From Paenibacillus sp. (GTDB taxonomy: Bacteria; Bacillota; Bacilli; Paenibacillales; YIM-B00363): a DNA stretch of 64,000 nucleotides. Position 1 is the first letter of the stretch. Each line of letters starts with the position of its first letter. Positions 27,366-35,917 of this stretch are shown piece by piece. Both the position numbers and the translations under genes were made by a program. The DNA lies in the NCBI RefSeq assembly GCF_035645195.1, contig NZ_DASQNA010000041.1, positions 357,651-421,650 on the forward strand. Reading direction: 5' to 3'. Below the pieces are notes generated by a model. The model was not told the origin of the DNA. It was given only the letters and a program-made list of their open reading frames with translations, and made no database searches.

Positions 27366-28271
27366 TTAGAAGATCCGGTATTTCGCGAATCGATAAGCAA
27401 GCCAATACCCTACGCCGATTAACGCCAGGGAGACCACCGATTTAATGAGCCCGATCGCCGCCGCCACGCCGTATTGCGTCTGCACGATTCCGATTCGGTA
27501 AACGAGCGTATCGAGAATATCGCCAGTCTCGTATACCATCGGGTTGTATAAGTTAAACACTTGGTCGAATCCTCCGTTGAGGATATTCCCCAAGCTTAAC
27601 GTAGACATCAGAATGACGATCGGACGAATGCCGGGCAGCGTGATATGCCACGTTTGCCGCCCGCGCCCCGCCCCGTCGATCGATGCGGCTTCGTACAAGC
27701 TTTGGTCGATCGAGGTGAGCGCCGCCAAATAGACGATGGTGCTGAACCCGAATTCCTTCCATTGATCGGTGACCACCAATACGTACCGAAACCAATCGTT
27801 GCTGGAGAGGAACGGGATCGCCGAACCGCCGAGCCGTTTGATGATGACGTTCACGATGCCTTCGCTGGGAGACAGAATGTCGATCACGATTCCGCCCAAA
27901 ATGACCCACGAAAAGAAGTGAGGCATGTACACGATCGTTTGAACGGAGCGCTTGAACAAGACGGACCGCACTTCGTTCAACAAGAGCGCTACGATCACCG
28001 GGACAACGATTCCAGCCGTGATTTTCATCACGGAGATGATGACGGTATTGCGAACGGCAGGGATGAAATCCGGCAGCGCCATCATGTACTCGAAGTTGCC
28101 CCATCCGTTCCATTGAATTCTTTCGAAGCCTACGATCGGGTTGAAATCTTGAAAGGCGATCGTTAATCCCGCCATCGGCAAATAGCTGAACACCGCGATT
28201 AAAAACAGGCCGGGTACGATCATTAGGTGCAGTTGACCATTTTTTCTTTTGAGCTTCGTGTGGTTCGACAT
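27366..28271 (-). CDS. Carbohydrate ABC transporter permease (LplB type)
   Basis: 301 residues, first gene of the right transport operon. It starts with a basic cytoplasmic tail, then LHLMIVPGLFLIAVFSYLPM and GLTIAFQDFNPIVGF, the LplB pattern. The EAA loop is EAASIDGAGRGRQTWHITLP. A very strong ribosome site (GGAGGAGG) precedes the ATG. The promoter lies immediately upstream with a TATAAT -10 and the second copy of the presumed response-regulator operator. Confidence 0.95.
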   Translation of the reverse strand: MSNHTKLKRKNGQLHLMIVPGLFLIAVFSYLPMAGLTIAFQDFNPIVGFERIQWNGWGNFEYMMALPDFIPAVRNTVIISVMKITAGIVVPVIVALLLNEVRSVLFKRSVQTIVYMPHFFSWVILGGIVIDILSPSEGIVNVIIKRLGGSAIPFLSSNDWFRYVLVVTDQWKEFGFSTIVYLAALTSIDQSLYEAASIDGAGRGRQTWHITLPGIRPIVILMSTLSLGNILNGGFDQVFNLYNPMVYETGDILDTLVYRIGIVQTQYGVAAAIGLIKSVVSLALIGVGYWLAYRFAKYRIF

Positions 28272-28294
28272 GGCTTACCTCCTCCTATAGCATG

Positions 28295-28359
28295 ATTATA
28301 GAAGGAGGGAAAACGAGGCCGGAAGTGGGCGATCTTTACATCCGGTATCTTTTGTTTAC
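28295..28359 (-). promoter_or_regulatory. Promoter and response-regulator operator before the right permease operon
   Basis: Minus strand: GTAAAC (28354-28359) and GTAAAG (28334-28339), period 20 bp, with AAAAGATACC between them. After nine nt comes a poor -35 (TTCCGG, 28319-28324), then 18 nt and TATAAT (28295-28300). Homology to the 22.95 kb promoter covers both half-sites, the AAAGATACC core and the CCAC before the -35. The transcript leader is very short (about 15-20 nt). Confidence 0.72.
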
Positions 28360-28383
28360 CTGCCGTTCGCCGCCGGCGACCGC

Positions 28384-28409
28384 AAAAAAAGCCCCCGGAC
28401 CGGGGGCTT
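28384..28409 (-). terminator. Intrinsic terminator of the aldo/keto reductase gene
   Basis: On the minus strand AGCCCCCGG and CCGGGGGCT form a near-perfect GC stem with almost no loop, followed by TTTTTT. It lies 20 nt after the stop of the reductase gene and just upstream of the operator of the permease operon, so it insulates the two units. Confidence 0.88.
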
Positions 28410-28429
28410 ATGTACAACCTTATGGAAGA

Positions 28430-29299
28430 TCAATTCGGAGCGCCGAAGACGGAGGCGTATTCCGCGATCGAACGCAGGATGGAGCTCGCTTCCTCGTCCG
28501 TCATGGCGCCGTATCTTTCGGCGGCGTCCACGATTTTCGGGAACAAGCGAACGTCGCCGGCGCTCGCGAACCCGACGACGTTCGGGAACGACAATACGAA
28601 ATGGACGCACGCGTCGATCACTTTCTGTTCGTCGAACGGTTCATACCAAGTGGCGTAACGTTTCTGCTGGTCTTCCCCCCAAGGGCGCTTCGCGATCGCC
28701 TTGATGACGCGAACCGCCGCCCGCTGCTTGCCGGCTTCCTCCATCAGCGCGTCGAGCGCGTCCCGGTATTCGGGCATGGAATACATGTAATAATTCAACG
28801 GCAGCAGCACCGTTTCGAACGGATACCGCCGAAGCGCTTCCAAGTGCGTCGCCGGCGCTTCATGCCCGTGTCCCGTAATGCCGATATGTTTGACGATGCC
28901 TTCCTCCCGAGCTTCGACGGCCGCCTCGAGCGAACCGCCTTTGCCCGTGCACTTGTCCAGCTCCTCGATCGTGCCGACGGCATGCAGCTGGAGCAAATCG
29001 ACGGAATCGACCTTCATCCGCTCCAAAGAGCGGTAAATCTCCTCTTTGGCTTTTTCTTTCGTCCGTTCCCCGGTTTTGGTCGCCAAAAAGATGTCGTTCC
29101 GAACTTTGCTGATGATCGGACCCATCCGCTCTTCGGCATTCCCGTAACTGGCCGCCGTGTCGAAGTGGTTGACGCCGTGTTCCAATGCGTACGTTATGGA
29201 CGCATCGGCCTCCTCTTGCGTGACGCTCCCGAGGCTCGCCGCTCCGAACATAACGACCGAGCTTTCGTGACCGATCCTTCCCAGCGTTCTCTTCTGCAT
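28430..29299 (-). CDS. Aldo/keto reductase
   Basis: 289 residues from the ATG at 29299, which has GGAAGGTGGAG upstream; an in-frame ATG 18 nt earlier lacks a site. The TIM-barrel AKR features are present: [19 protein letters not shown] with the catalytic Asp and Tyr, [16 protein letters not shown] with the Lys, [10 protein letters not shown] with the His, and a C-terminal NADPH-site helix. The substrate is unknown. It is a single-gene unit with its own terminator, 69 nt after the DUF817 gene. Confidence 0.9.
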   Translation of the reverse strand: MQKRTLGRIGHESSVVMFGAASLGSVTQEEADASITYALEHGVNHFDTAASYGNAEERMGPIISKVRNDIFLATKTGERTKEKAKEEIYRSLERMKVDSVDLLQLHAVGTIEELDKCTGKGGSLEAAVEAREEGIVKHIGITGHGHEAPATHLEALRRYPFETVLLPLNYYMYSMPEYRDALDALMEEAGKQRAAVRVIKAIAKRPWGEDQQKRYATWYEPFDEQKVIDACVHFVLSFPNVVGFASAGDVRLFPKIVDAAERYGAMTDEEASSILRSIAEYASVFGAPN

Positions 29300-29368
29300 A
29301 CTCGCTCCACCTTCCATCGCAGGATTCGAAACTTGGGAATATATTCGCGCCCCGGCGGACAAAATCCT

Positions 29369-30229
29369 TTATTTGGCAACGTTTTCCCGTTCCTCCGCTT
29401 TCGTCCCCGCATGCACCGCCTTCCTGCCGGCTTTCACAACTTTCAGCTGAGCAACAATGATGACGCTTATAATGACGAGAAGAAACCATGAACTGATTTT
29501 CCCGAAGCCGACGATCTGCCAAGCGTCGTGCTGGTCCGGATATTTCCAAGCGTCGAAAAACGTAGCGATATTCTCGGCTAACCAGATAAAAAAACCTACG
29601 AGGAAGAAAGCCAATATCAAAGGCATCCGGTACGTCGCATGCCGCACTCGGTAAATGATCCATGTTCGCCAAAAGACGACAACCACGATCGCCTTCAACC
29701 ACCAGCGAATATCAGGGATATAATGATGGGTGAAAAAGTTCGAATAGATCGCCCCGCCCAGCCATCCTGCCGAAGAAAGCCCCGGCCAGCCGGTCATATC
29801 CATCTTCAGTCTGCGCCATACCTGGCACATGTAGCTGGCGACGCTGGCATACATAAACCCGCTGTAGAGCGGAACGCCGAACAGCTTCGTATATGCGGGC
29901 TCAGGATAAGACCATGATCCCATCCTGACCTTGTAGATTTCCAGCAACAAACCGATTAAGTGAAACACGCAGATCACTTTCAGTTCGTCGCGCGTCTCCA
30001 ATCCGCTGCGGTACATGAAAAACTGCACCGCGAGCAGGGCTAGCAGAATGGCGTCATACCGGTACATGAAAGGGATTTCGATGTAACTCGACAGCGCTAA
30101 GGTTCCGAAAATGGCTGCGGGAAATATGCAGCTCATCGCCTGATGATAGCCGAAATGCAGCAGTTGAACGATCGAATGCATGAACGCCGTCTCCCATGGC
30201 CGACTTTCCTGCCGTTTCGGCTGACTCAT
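29369..30229 (-). CDS. DUF817 family membrane protein (YoaT-like)
   Basis: 286 residues with about eight hydrophobic segments and the family motifs LETRDELKVICVFHLIGLLL, MGSWSYPEPAY and FTHHYIPDIRWWL. It resembles B. subtilis YoaT (DUF817); no function is established. The chosen ATG at 30229 overlaps the stop of the HTH gene (ATGA). An ATG at 30181 with GGGAGA in front is an alternative. It forms a unit with the HTH regulator and the DUF2975 protein. Confidence 0.88.
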   Translation of the reverse strand: MSQPKRQESRPWETAFMHSIVQLLHFGYHQAMSCIFPAAIFGTLALSSYIEIPFMYRYDAILLALLAVQFFMYRSGLETRDELKVICVFHLIGLLLEIYKVRMGSWSYPEPAYTKLFGVPLYSGFMYASVASYMCQVWRRLKMDMTGWPGLSSAGWLGGAIYSNFFTHHYIPDIRWWLKAIVVVVFWRTWIIYRVRHATYRMPLILAFFLVGFFIWLAENIATFFDAWKYPDQHDAWQIVGFGKISSWFLLVIISVIIVAQLKVVKAGRKAVHAGTKAEERENVAK

Positions 30230-30435
30230 TCGTCGCTTTTGTATTCCAAAATATCGCCGGGCTGACAATCCAAAGCTTTGCAAATCGCCTCTAGCGTGGA
30301 GAATCGGATCGCTTTGGCCTTGCCGTTTTTCAAGATGGAGAGATTGGCCATCGTGATCCCCACCCTCTCCGAAAGCTCGGTTACGCTCATTTTCCTTTTC
30401 GCCAGCATGACATCGATATTAATTATAATCGCCAT
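30226..30435 (-). CDS. Small Cro/CI-type transcriptional regulator (YozG-like)
   Basis: 69 residues, almost only a helix-turn-helix: MLAKRKMSVTELSERVGITM followed by ANLSILKNGKAKAIRF. The C-terminus LDCQPGDILEY is typical of YozG-like regulators that are paired with DUF2975 membrane proteins. The ATG at 30435 follows AGGTGAAGG; a GTG nine nt earlier is less likely. It lies 10 nt after the DUF2975 gene and overlaps the DUF817 gene. It probably controls its own operon. Confidence 0.93.
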   Translation of the reverse strand: MAIIINIDVMLAKRKMSVTELSERVGITMANLSILKNGKAKAIRFSTLEAICKALDCQPGDILEYKSDE

Positions 30436-30445
30436 AGCCTTCACC

Positions 30446-30928
30446 TCACACCGTCAACTCGTTTTCCGATTTAATATCGATCGCCTCTTTCAAGAGCTTT
30501 TCGAGAACAGCGGCGAATACGGCGATCACCATGGAGGCGAAAATGAGCACCAGTCCGATTAAGATGATGCCTGGAGCGTCGTCTCTCTCCGCCAGGAGAT
30601 AAAACAACGGCAAGCCGATGACGTACAAGCCGGAGATGGCGGTCGCGCAGTATTTAATTTTCTTTAAAGCCTCTACGGATAAATCCGAGAAAGCTTTGTT
30701 CGCGTCGATGTAACCAAGCAGCTTGAACGCTTGGACCAGCGCGAAGTAAAACGGAATCGCGGCTGCGTACAAATCGGCGAGAACGAGATAGCGGAGAAAC
30801 GGATATTCCGGATACAATTCCGCTGCGAAATTCCCGATCCCGGGCACCACAAAGATGCACAAAGCAAGAACCGGGATCCCGATCACAATGACAGCTGCCC
30901 TCAAAAAAAGCGTTGTTCCACGTTTCAT
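30446..30928 (-). CDS. DUF2975 domain membrane protein
   Basis: 160 residues with four hydrophobic segments: VIVIGIPVLALCIFVV, an AAIPFYFALVQAFKLL segment, SGLYVIGLPLFYLLA and IILIGLVLIFASMVIAVFA. It also contains the typical FSDLSVEALKKIKYCA stretch before the third segment. DUF2975 proteins are nearly always next to a small Cro/CI regulator, as here. Function unknown. The ATG at 30928 has GAGGTG six nt upstream. Confidence 0.9.
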   Translation of the reverse strand: MKRGTTLFLRAAVIVIGIPVLALCIFVVPGIGNFAAELYPEYPFLRYLVLADLYAAAIPFYFALVQAFKLLGYIDANKAFSDLSVEALKKIKYCATAISGLYVIGLPLFYLLAERDDAPGIILIGLVLIFASMVIAVFAAVLEKLLKEAIDIKSENELTV

Positions 30929-31031
30929 CCTAAGCACCTCGCATTTGATTATGGTCTAGAGTTTATCATGTTGTTTATCGTTTATCAATAAATTTTTCTC
31001 GTTATGAGTTAATTGTTTGCTGTTCCAAAAT

Positions 31032-31060
31032 AAAAAAAAGCAGACCGCGTTATCGCGGTC
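31032..31060 (-). terminator. Intrinsic terminator of the BtuF-like gene
   Basis: Minus strand: GACCGCG, loop ATAA, CGCGGTC (31043-31060), then TGC and eight Ts. It lies 12 nt after the stop codon of the BtuF-like gene. Confidence 0.9.
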
Positions 31061-31071
31061 CACTTTATGAT

Positions 31072-31896
31072 TCAACTTCCAGACTGCAGCAGCGGGTCGT
31101 CTTCCTCCTCGTCATAAGGGGGAAACACTGCGGGATGCAGCATCGCCGCCAGCTTGCGCATGCCGGTCAGCAGCCTCGGCGAAGGGCGGCAAAACAACGG
31201 CTCGTCGAGCGGAAACACCCTCCGCTCCTTGACGGCATCGATCCCGCTCCAGCCGTCCCGAGCGTAGACGAGCTCCGGCTTCACTTTGTCCGGTTGAATG
31301 CCCACCCATACAAGAGCGATCGCGCTCGGGTTTCTCTCGCGCACATCGTCCGTATCCGTCTTCACGCTCGGTCTCGGGTCGTCCGCGAAGACGTTGCGCG
31401 CGCCTGCCAGCTCGCTGATCTCCGTCAGCCAGTTTCCGCCGCCAGGCGTAAATACGGGTTTCGGCCACCATTCCCAGTACAGGCTGATCGGCTCTGCGAC
31501 GCGTTGGCTTCGATCGCGGTAGTCTTCAATACACCGATCGTAAGCGCGGGCAACCTCGATCGCGCGCGGACCGCAGCCGATCGCCTCGCCGACCGTCAGC
31601 AAATTGTCGCGAATGTCGCTTAGGCTGTGAGGCGCGAGCGTGAGGAACGGGAGGCCCCGCTTCGTAAGCTCCTCGATGTTACGTTCCATTCCGGGCACCG
31701 ACAAGGAGGCAAGGATCAGGTCCGGACGGAGCGCCTCCACGCGGTCCATATCGATGTGCAAATCGCTCCCTAAGCGAGGCAAGTCCTTGATCGAAGCCGG
31801 CCATGTCGAATAATCGTCCACGCCGACGAGCATCCGCTCGGCGCCGAGGTAACCGACCAATTCGGTATTGCTGGGGCATAGCGACACAATTCGCAT
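31072..31896 (-). CDS. BtuF-like periplasmic-binding-fold protein without signal peptide
   Basis: 274 residues. The ATG at 31896 is placed 8 nt after GGAGGGG; a GTG at 31902 is too close to it. The sequence begins MRIVSLCPSNTELVGYLGAE, the typical start of cobalamin/iron-type class III binding proteins, and continues with LRPDLILASLSVPG and a C-terminal lobe (LFCRPSPRLLTGMRKLA). There is no signal peptide or lipobox, as in the many cytoplasmic BtuF-like proteins annotated as cobalamin-binding. No transporter genes are adjacent. The ligand cannot be inferred. Confidence 0.85.
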   Translation of the reverse strand: MRIVSLCPSNTELVGYLGAERMLVGVDDYSTWPASIKDLPRLGSDLHIDMDRVEALRPDLILASLSVPGMERNIEELTKRGLPFLTLAPHSLSDIRDNLLTVGEAIGCGPRAIEVARAYDRCIEDYRDRSQRVAEPISLYWEWWPKPVFTPGGGNWLTEISELAGARNVFADDPRPSVKTDTDDVRERNPSAIALVWVGIQPDKVKPELVYARDGWSGIDAVKERRVFPLDEPLFCRPSPRLLTGMRKLAAMLHPAVFPPYDEEEDDPLLQSGS

Positions 31897-31993
31897 GCGC
31901 ACCCCTCCTATTTTTCGGAATCGCTAGTGTCTAGAAATGAACTATATCACGGCGATCTCCGGAAAGAAAGGGAGGAGCGAGATTCCTAGTTTT

Positions 31994-33571
31994 CTACAAA
32001 CACGGCGTGCACATTCCCTCAAACCGCTTGAAATTTTCCGCGAAACGCGCCACGAGACTGCGCGCCGCCTCGTCGTAAGCGTTCGGATCGCTCCAAGTCG
32101 ATTTCGGATTCAACAAATGTGCCGGCACGCCCGGCAGCGCCGTGGGATAAGCCAATCGGAAGAACGGATCGACGGCATACAACGCCTGTTCGATCGAGCC
32201 GTTCAGCGCGGAGGCGATCATCGACCGGGTATAGCGCAAAGCGATACGTTCCCCTACCCCGTACGGTCCGCCGGACCATCCCGTATTCACAAGGTAAACC
32301 CTCGTCTGATGCCGCTCGATGTTTCGGCCCAACATGTCGGCGTACACATTCGACCGAAGCGGCAGGAACGGCGCGCCGAAGCAGGTCGAGAACGTCGCCT
32401 CCGGCCGCGTGACGCCGCGCTCCGTCCCGGCCAGCTTGGACGTATACCCGGAGAGAAAATAATACATCGCCTGCTCTTTCGTTAATTTCGATATCGGCGG
32501 CAGGACGCCGAAGGCGTCGGCCGTTAAGAAGACGATCACGTTCGGATGGCCCGCGGCGCCGGGAATGACGGCCCCGGGGATGTGATCGATCGGATACGCC
32601 GCGCGCGTATTTTCCGTTATCGAACGGTCGTCGTAATCGGCGACTCTCGTCTCCGGGTTTACCGCCACGTTCTCCAGCACGGCGCCGAACCGGACCGCGT
32701 CCCAAATTTGCGGCTCCTTGTCTCGCGACAACCCAATGCATTTCGCATAGCAGCCGCCTTCGAACGTAAAGACGCCCGTCTCCGACCATCCGTGTTCGTC
32801 GTCGCCGATCAGACGCCGGCTCGGATCTGCAGAGAGCGTCGTTTTCCCTGTGCCGGACAATCCGAAAAACAGCGCGACGTCGCCGCTTTCCCCGACATTC
32901 GCGGAGCAGTGCATCGGAAGCGTGCCGCGGAAAGGCAGTAGGAAGTTCAATACGCTGAATATCGACTTTTTGATTTCCCCCGCATAATGCGTTCCGCCGA
33001 TCAGAACGAGCTTTCGTTCGAAGGAGATGACGATGAACGTTTCCGACCGCGTCCCGTCCTGCGCCGGATCCGCCTGCAGCCCCGGCAGCGCGATGACGGT
33101 GAAGTCCGGGCGGAACCGGTCGAGCTCGCTCGCCTCCGGTCGAATCAACAGCTGCCGCGCAAACAAGTTTTGCCACGCATATTCGTTAATGACTCGGATC
33201 GGCAGCCGGTACCGGGGATCCGCGCCCGCGTAACCGTCGAATACGAACAGTTCCTTCCCCCGCATATATTCGAGCGCGCGGGAGTAAAGCTGCTCGACAT
33301 GCCGCGGCTCGATCGGTTGATTCACGGCCCCCCAGTCGATATATTCGGACACGGCGGGCTCCGCGGCGATAAATCTATCTCGCGGCGAACGGCCGGTAAT
33401 AGCGCCCGTCGCGACGGATAACGCCCCCGACGAGGCGATCGTCGCTTCGCGGCGGACAACCGCCAGCTCCACCAGCTGCGCCGCGGTAAGATTCCGATAC
33501 ATCCGGGCCGAACCGGACGGTCGGATCGATCGGAGAATATCCTCACGCTCGAAGGTTGTTTCCACGCTCAT
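31994..33571 (-). CDS. pckA: Phosphoenolpyruvate carboxykinase (ATP)
   Basis: 525 residues from the ATG at 33571 with AAAGGGA upstream; length and sequence are as in Bacillus PckA. P-loop GLSGTGKTT at about 237-245 followed by [17 protein letters not shown], the kinase-2 motif. GRSPRDRFI near residue 60 and [19 protein letters not shown] near 192-210 belong to the oxaloacetate/Mn site. It converts oxaloacetate and ATP to phosphoenolpyruvate, CO2 and ADP, the first gluconeogenic step. It is 17 nt downstream of a gapB-like gene, so both gluconeogenic enzymes are made from one transcript. Confidence 0.97.
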   Translation of the reverse strand: MSVETTFEREDILRSIRPSGSARMYRNLTAAQLVELAVVRREATIASSGALSVATGAITGRSPRDRFIAAEPAVSEYIDWGAVNQPIEPRHVEQLYSRALEYMRGKELFVFDGYAGADPRYRLPIRVINEYAWQNLFARQLLIRPEASELDRFRPDFTVIALPGLQADPAQDGTRSETFIVISFERKLVLIGGTHYAGEIKKSIFSVLNFLLPFRGTLPMHCSANVGESGDVALFFGLSGTGKTTLSADPSRRLIGDDEHGWSETGVFTFEGGCYAKCIGLSRDKEPQIWDAVRFGAVLENVAVNPETRVADYDDRSITENTRAAYPIDHIPGAVIPGAAGHPNVIVFLTADAFGVLPPISKLTKEQAMYYFLSGYTSKLAGTERGVTRPEATFSTCFGAPFLPLRSNVYADMLGRNIERHQTRVYLVNTGWSGGPYGVGERIALRYTRSMIASALNGSIEQALYAVDPFFRLAYPTALPGVPAHLLNPKSTWSDPNAYDEAARSLVARFAENFKRFEGMCTPCL

Positions 33572-33588
33572 CGTCCCTTTCTTTTCAT

Positions 33589-34626
33589 TTACGAAGGAAT
33601 AAGATGTTTGCGGGCGCCTCCCGCCTCTTCCTTGACCAGGACCCATTCCGCGAGTTCGACGACGCGGCAAGCATAAGCCCACTCATTGTCATACCAGGCA
33701 AGGATCTTGACGTGCCCGTCGACCGCCTCCACCGACAGCCCGTCGACGACGGCGGATTTGCTGTTGCCTACGAAATCGGCGGATACGAGCGGCTCTTCCG
33801 TGTATCCGATATAATGCGCGTAATCCCCTCTGGCTGCGGCGCGGAACGCGGCTTTCACATCCTCGGCCCCGGCGTCCCGCTTCAATTGCAGCGTGAAGTC
33901 GGCGAGCGAGACGTCCTGCGTGGGGACGCGCACCGAAACCCCGTGAATCCGCGATGCGAGACCCGGTAGAACGTCGGCCAATGCCGAACTCAATCCTGTA
34001 GAGGTAGGGATAATCGACTGCGTGCACGCGCGCGCCCTTCGCAAATCTTTATGCGGATTGTCCACATGTTTTTGGTCCGACGTCAGCGCATGGACGGTCG
34101 TGACCCAGCCGCTCTGCACCCCGAAAGCGTCGTCGATGACCTTCAAAATCGGCGCCACGCAGTTCGTCGTGCAGGACGCTGCCGACAACAATGAATGCTG
34201 GGATGGATCGTAACTTCGGTCGTTGACGCCCATGACGATCGTGCGATCCATCCGTTGGCCCGGCGCCGTAATGATGACCTTCCTTGCCCCGGCCGCCAGA
34301 TGTCCGCCAGCTCCCTCCCGGCGATTGAATTTGCCGGTCGCGTCAATCGCCAGCTCGACGCCTGCGTTCGCCCACGGAATGTTTTCCGGCTCCCGTTCGC
34401 CTACGACGTCGATCCACGTATCGTTAATGCGCAGCCGTCCTTCCGACACTTCGAACTCCGCATCCCAGGTGCCGTGCACTGTGTCGTATTTGAGCAAGTG
34501 AGCGATCGTTTCCGGCGGATACATGCAATTGATCGCTTTCAACTGCCGCGTCAGCCGCCCATGCATAAACATGCTGCGGATAAGCAGGCGGCCGATTCGC
34601 CCCATCCCGCTAATGCCAATCCCCAT
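33589..34626 (-). CDS. gapB: Glyceraldehyde-3-phosphate dehydrogenase, gluconeogenic GapB type
   Basis: 345 residues. Rossmann start [16 protein letters not shown]; catalytic C152 in [11 protein letters not shown] and H179 in [10 protein letters not shown]. The adenosine-binding loop reads [19 protein letters not shown] and lacks the Asp that favours NAD in glycolytic GapA, matching B. subtilis GapB, which prefers NADP and works in gluconeogenesis. AAGGAGG lies 8 nt before the ATG. The next gene is pckA at 17 nt distance. In B. subtilis both genes are repressed by CcpN; here they are joined in one operon, which supports the GapB assignment. Confidence 0.93.
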   Translation of the reverse strand: MGIGISGMGRIGRLLIRSMFMHGRLTRQLKAINCMYPPETIAHLLKYDTVHGTWDAEFEVSEGRLRINDTWIDVVGEREPENIPWANAGVELAIDATGKFNRREGAGGHLAAGARKVIITAPGQRMDRTIVMGVNDRSYDPSQHSLLSAASCTTNCVAPILKVIDDAFGVQSGWVTTVHALTSDQKHVDNPHKDLRRARACTQSIIPTSTGLSSALADVLPGLASRIHGVSVRVPTQDVSLADFTLQLKRDAGAEDVKAAFRAAARGDYAHYIGYTEEPLVSADFVGNSKSAVVDGLSVEAVDGHVKILAWYDNEWAYACRVVELAEWVLVKEEAGGARKHLIPS

Positions 34627-34755
34627 GGAAAAAACCTCCTTCTCTTTTATAGAAATAATAGCACACCTTTCCGTTTGTGACGTATTATATATTATTAATT
34701 GGACATATAAAACATTTTAATTGCGCATTAAACAGATATTATTGTGTTTTATTAT

Positions 34756-34802
34756 GTTAAAAGACCTCCGTCCTCGCCCTAATCAGGCGAAACGGAGGTC
34801 TT
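34756..34802 (-). terminator. Intrinsic terminator of the 34.8 kb lipoprotein gene
   Basis: Minus strand: AAGACCTCCGT (34792-34802) pairs with ACGGAGGTCTT (34761-34771), with a further TCGCC/GGCGA inner stem, then TTTTAACATAA. The stem starts 13 nt after the lipoprotein stop. Confidence 0.85.
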
Positions 34803-34815
34803 CTGCGCACGACCA

Positions 34816-35685
34816 TTATTGAGTTTGAAGGATCAGGATCCCGTTTTCATATCCATATCTTGCCGTTACATACGTTTCCGGGTCAAGGCCCGTGATCGCC
34901 GTAACCTCGATCTCGATGCTGCGATCCCGATCCATCGCCGATACCATGCTGTACGAGGCGTTCGGTACGCCAAGCACGCTCTTGACGGAACCGCTGGAGG
35001 AAATTCCTTCGGCATGCCAACGCATTACGGTCACATCCGGCCGGCTCATATGCAGCCCGGGGAAATGAATCACAAGCTCCTCCGCCCCATCGCCGTCCAG
35101 GTCGACTGCCCGAGGGGATCCCCATTCTTCGAAAACGAACCAGCGTTCTTGCGCGGCGTCGAAGTAGTAATACGCTAATCGGCCCGGTCCGTTGGCGGCC
35201 AATTCGACGGCGCCATGCACCGCGGACGTCGCTCCTTGTTCGTAGCTCTTGTAATCCAACTTGAAGAGCGCTCCCGTCTGTTCGCGTAGTTCGTCTTCGA
35301 TGCTTGCCGAGAAACAAGCATTCGGGTACCGGTATGCCGCGTCTTTATGGTTCAACAGTACGACCCGTTCGTAATCGGCCCCGCATAATTCGCTTTCAGG
35401 CACTTTATACACATCCAGAACGACAGCATCCCCGTCGATCGAACCGAACGGCACGGTTTGCGTGTGCACCCAGCCCGCTTCCGCCCCTGAATTCACGAGG
35501 GGGATCCTTTCGACCGGCTCGAATTGGAGTTGTACGGACTCGGGGAATCGATAATCCGCCGTCTCCTCTCGATCGTTCCCTCGCTCGGATCGCTCGCTCC
35601 GTTCCCCACCGCAAGCGGCAAGCAGAAGACCGAAGACGGAACAAGCGATGAACAGCGCGTTAAGGAGTCTCTTTGGCGCGATCAT
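34816..35685 (-). CDS. Putative lipoprotein with FG-GAP-like calcium loop
   Basis: 289 residues. Signal sequence of type II with LLAAC (C25), then a charged Glu/Arg/Ser tether. I do not recognise the family. Near residue 190 the stretch AVDLDGDGAEELVIHFPG has the DxDxDG calcium loop of FG-GAP/dockerin-like repeats, once only. The rest is a secreted beta-rich domain. Its start lies inside the upstream Cys-rich small ORF (26 nt overlap), implying coupled translation. Confidence 0.8.
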   Translation of the reverse strand: MIAPKRLLNALFIACSVFGLLLAACGGERSERSERGNDREETADYRFPESVQLQFEPVERIPLVNSGAEAGWVHTQTVPFGSIDGDAVVLDVYKVPESELCGADYERVVLLNHKDAAYRYPNACFSASIEDELREQTGALFKLDYKSYEQGATSAVHGAVELAANGPGRLAYYYFDAAQERWFVFEEWGSPRAVDLDGDGAEELVIHFPGLHMSRPDVTVMRWHAEGISSSGSVKSVLGVPNASYSMVSAMDRDRSIEIEVTAITGLDPETYVTARYGYENGILILQTQ

Positions 35686-35842
35686 GCAGCCCCTCTTTCG
35701 CGGTCGGAGCCGCCGCGGCCCGCCGGTCGTTACACGGAAAACAGAGGACGCGATGATTTTCGATCAGCACGCCGTCCAGGAACCCCTCTTTGCAATAGAC
35801 CGGCTTCTCGCACTCGACGCATGCACCGATCAACTCCTGCAT
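35660..35842 (-). CDS. Small Cys-rich (zinc-ribbon-like) protein
   Basis: 60 residues from the ATG at 35842 (a TTG 21 nt earlier is possible). Two Cys pairs, ACVECEKPVYC and LCFPCNDR, are 20-25 residues apart around a conserved-looking GFLDGVLIENHRV, the spacing of a small zinc ribbon. The ribosome site (GCGGGG) is weak. It overlaps the lipoprotein gene by 26 nt. Family unknown; the paired cysteines make a real gene more likely than chance. Confidence 0.6.
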   Translation of the reverse strand: MQELIGACVECEKPVYCKEGFLDGVLIENHRVLCFPCNDRRAAAAPTAKEGLHDRAKETP

Positions 35843-35917
35843 AACGACGCCCCGCTTTCTCAAGGATTCTTATATCGATTATATTACGATCCCCTTGAGG
35901 CGGTCGATACAACGCCG

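Noticed and set aside
34660..34740. Possible CcpN-like site in the AT-rich leader of the gapB-pckA operon.
   Set aside because: No stretch fits the CcpN consensus well by eye; the idea rests only on B. subtilis knowledge.
35864..35917. Stem CTCAAGG/CCTTGAG after the GMC oxidoreductase gene as a terminator.
   Set aside because: The loop is long and no U-tract follows on the minus strand.
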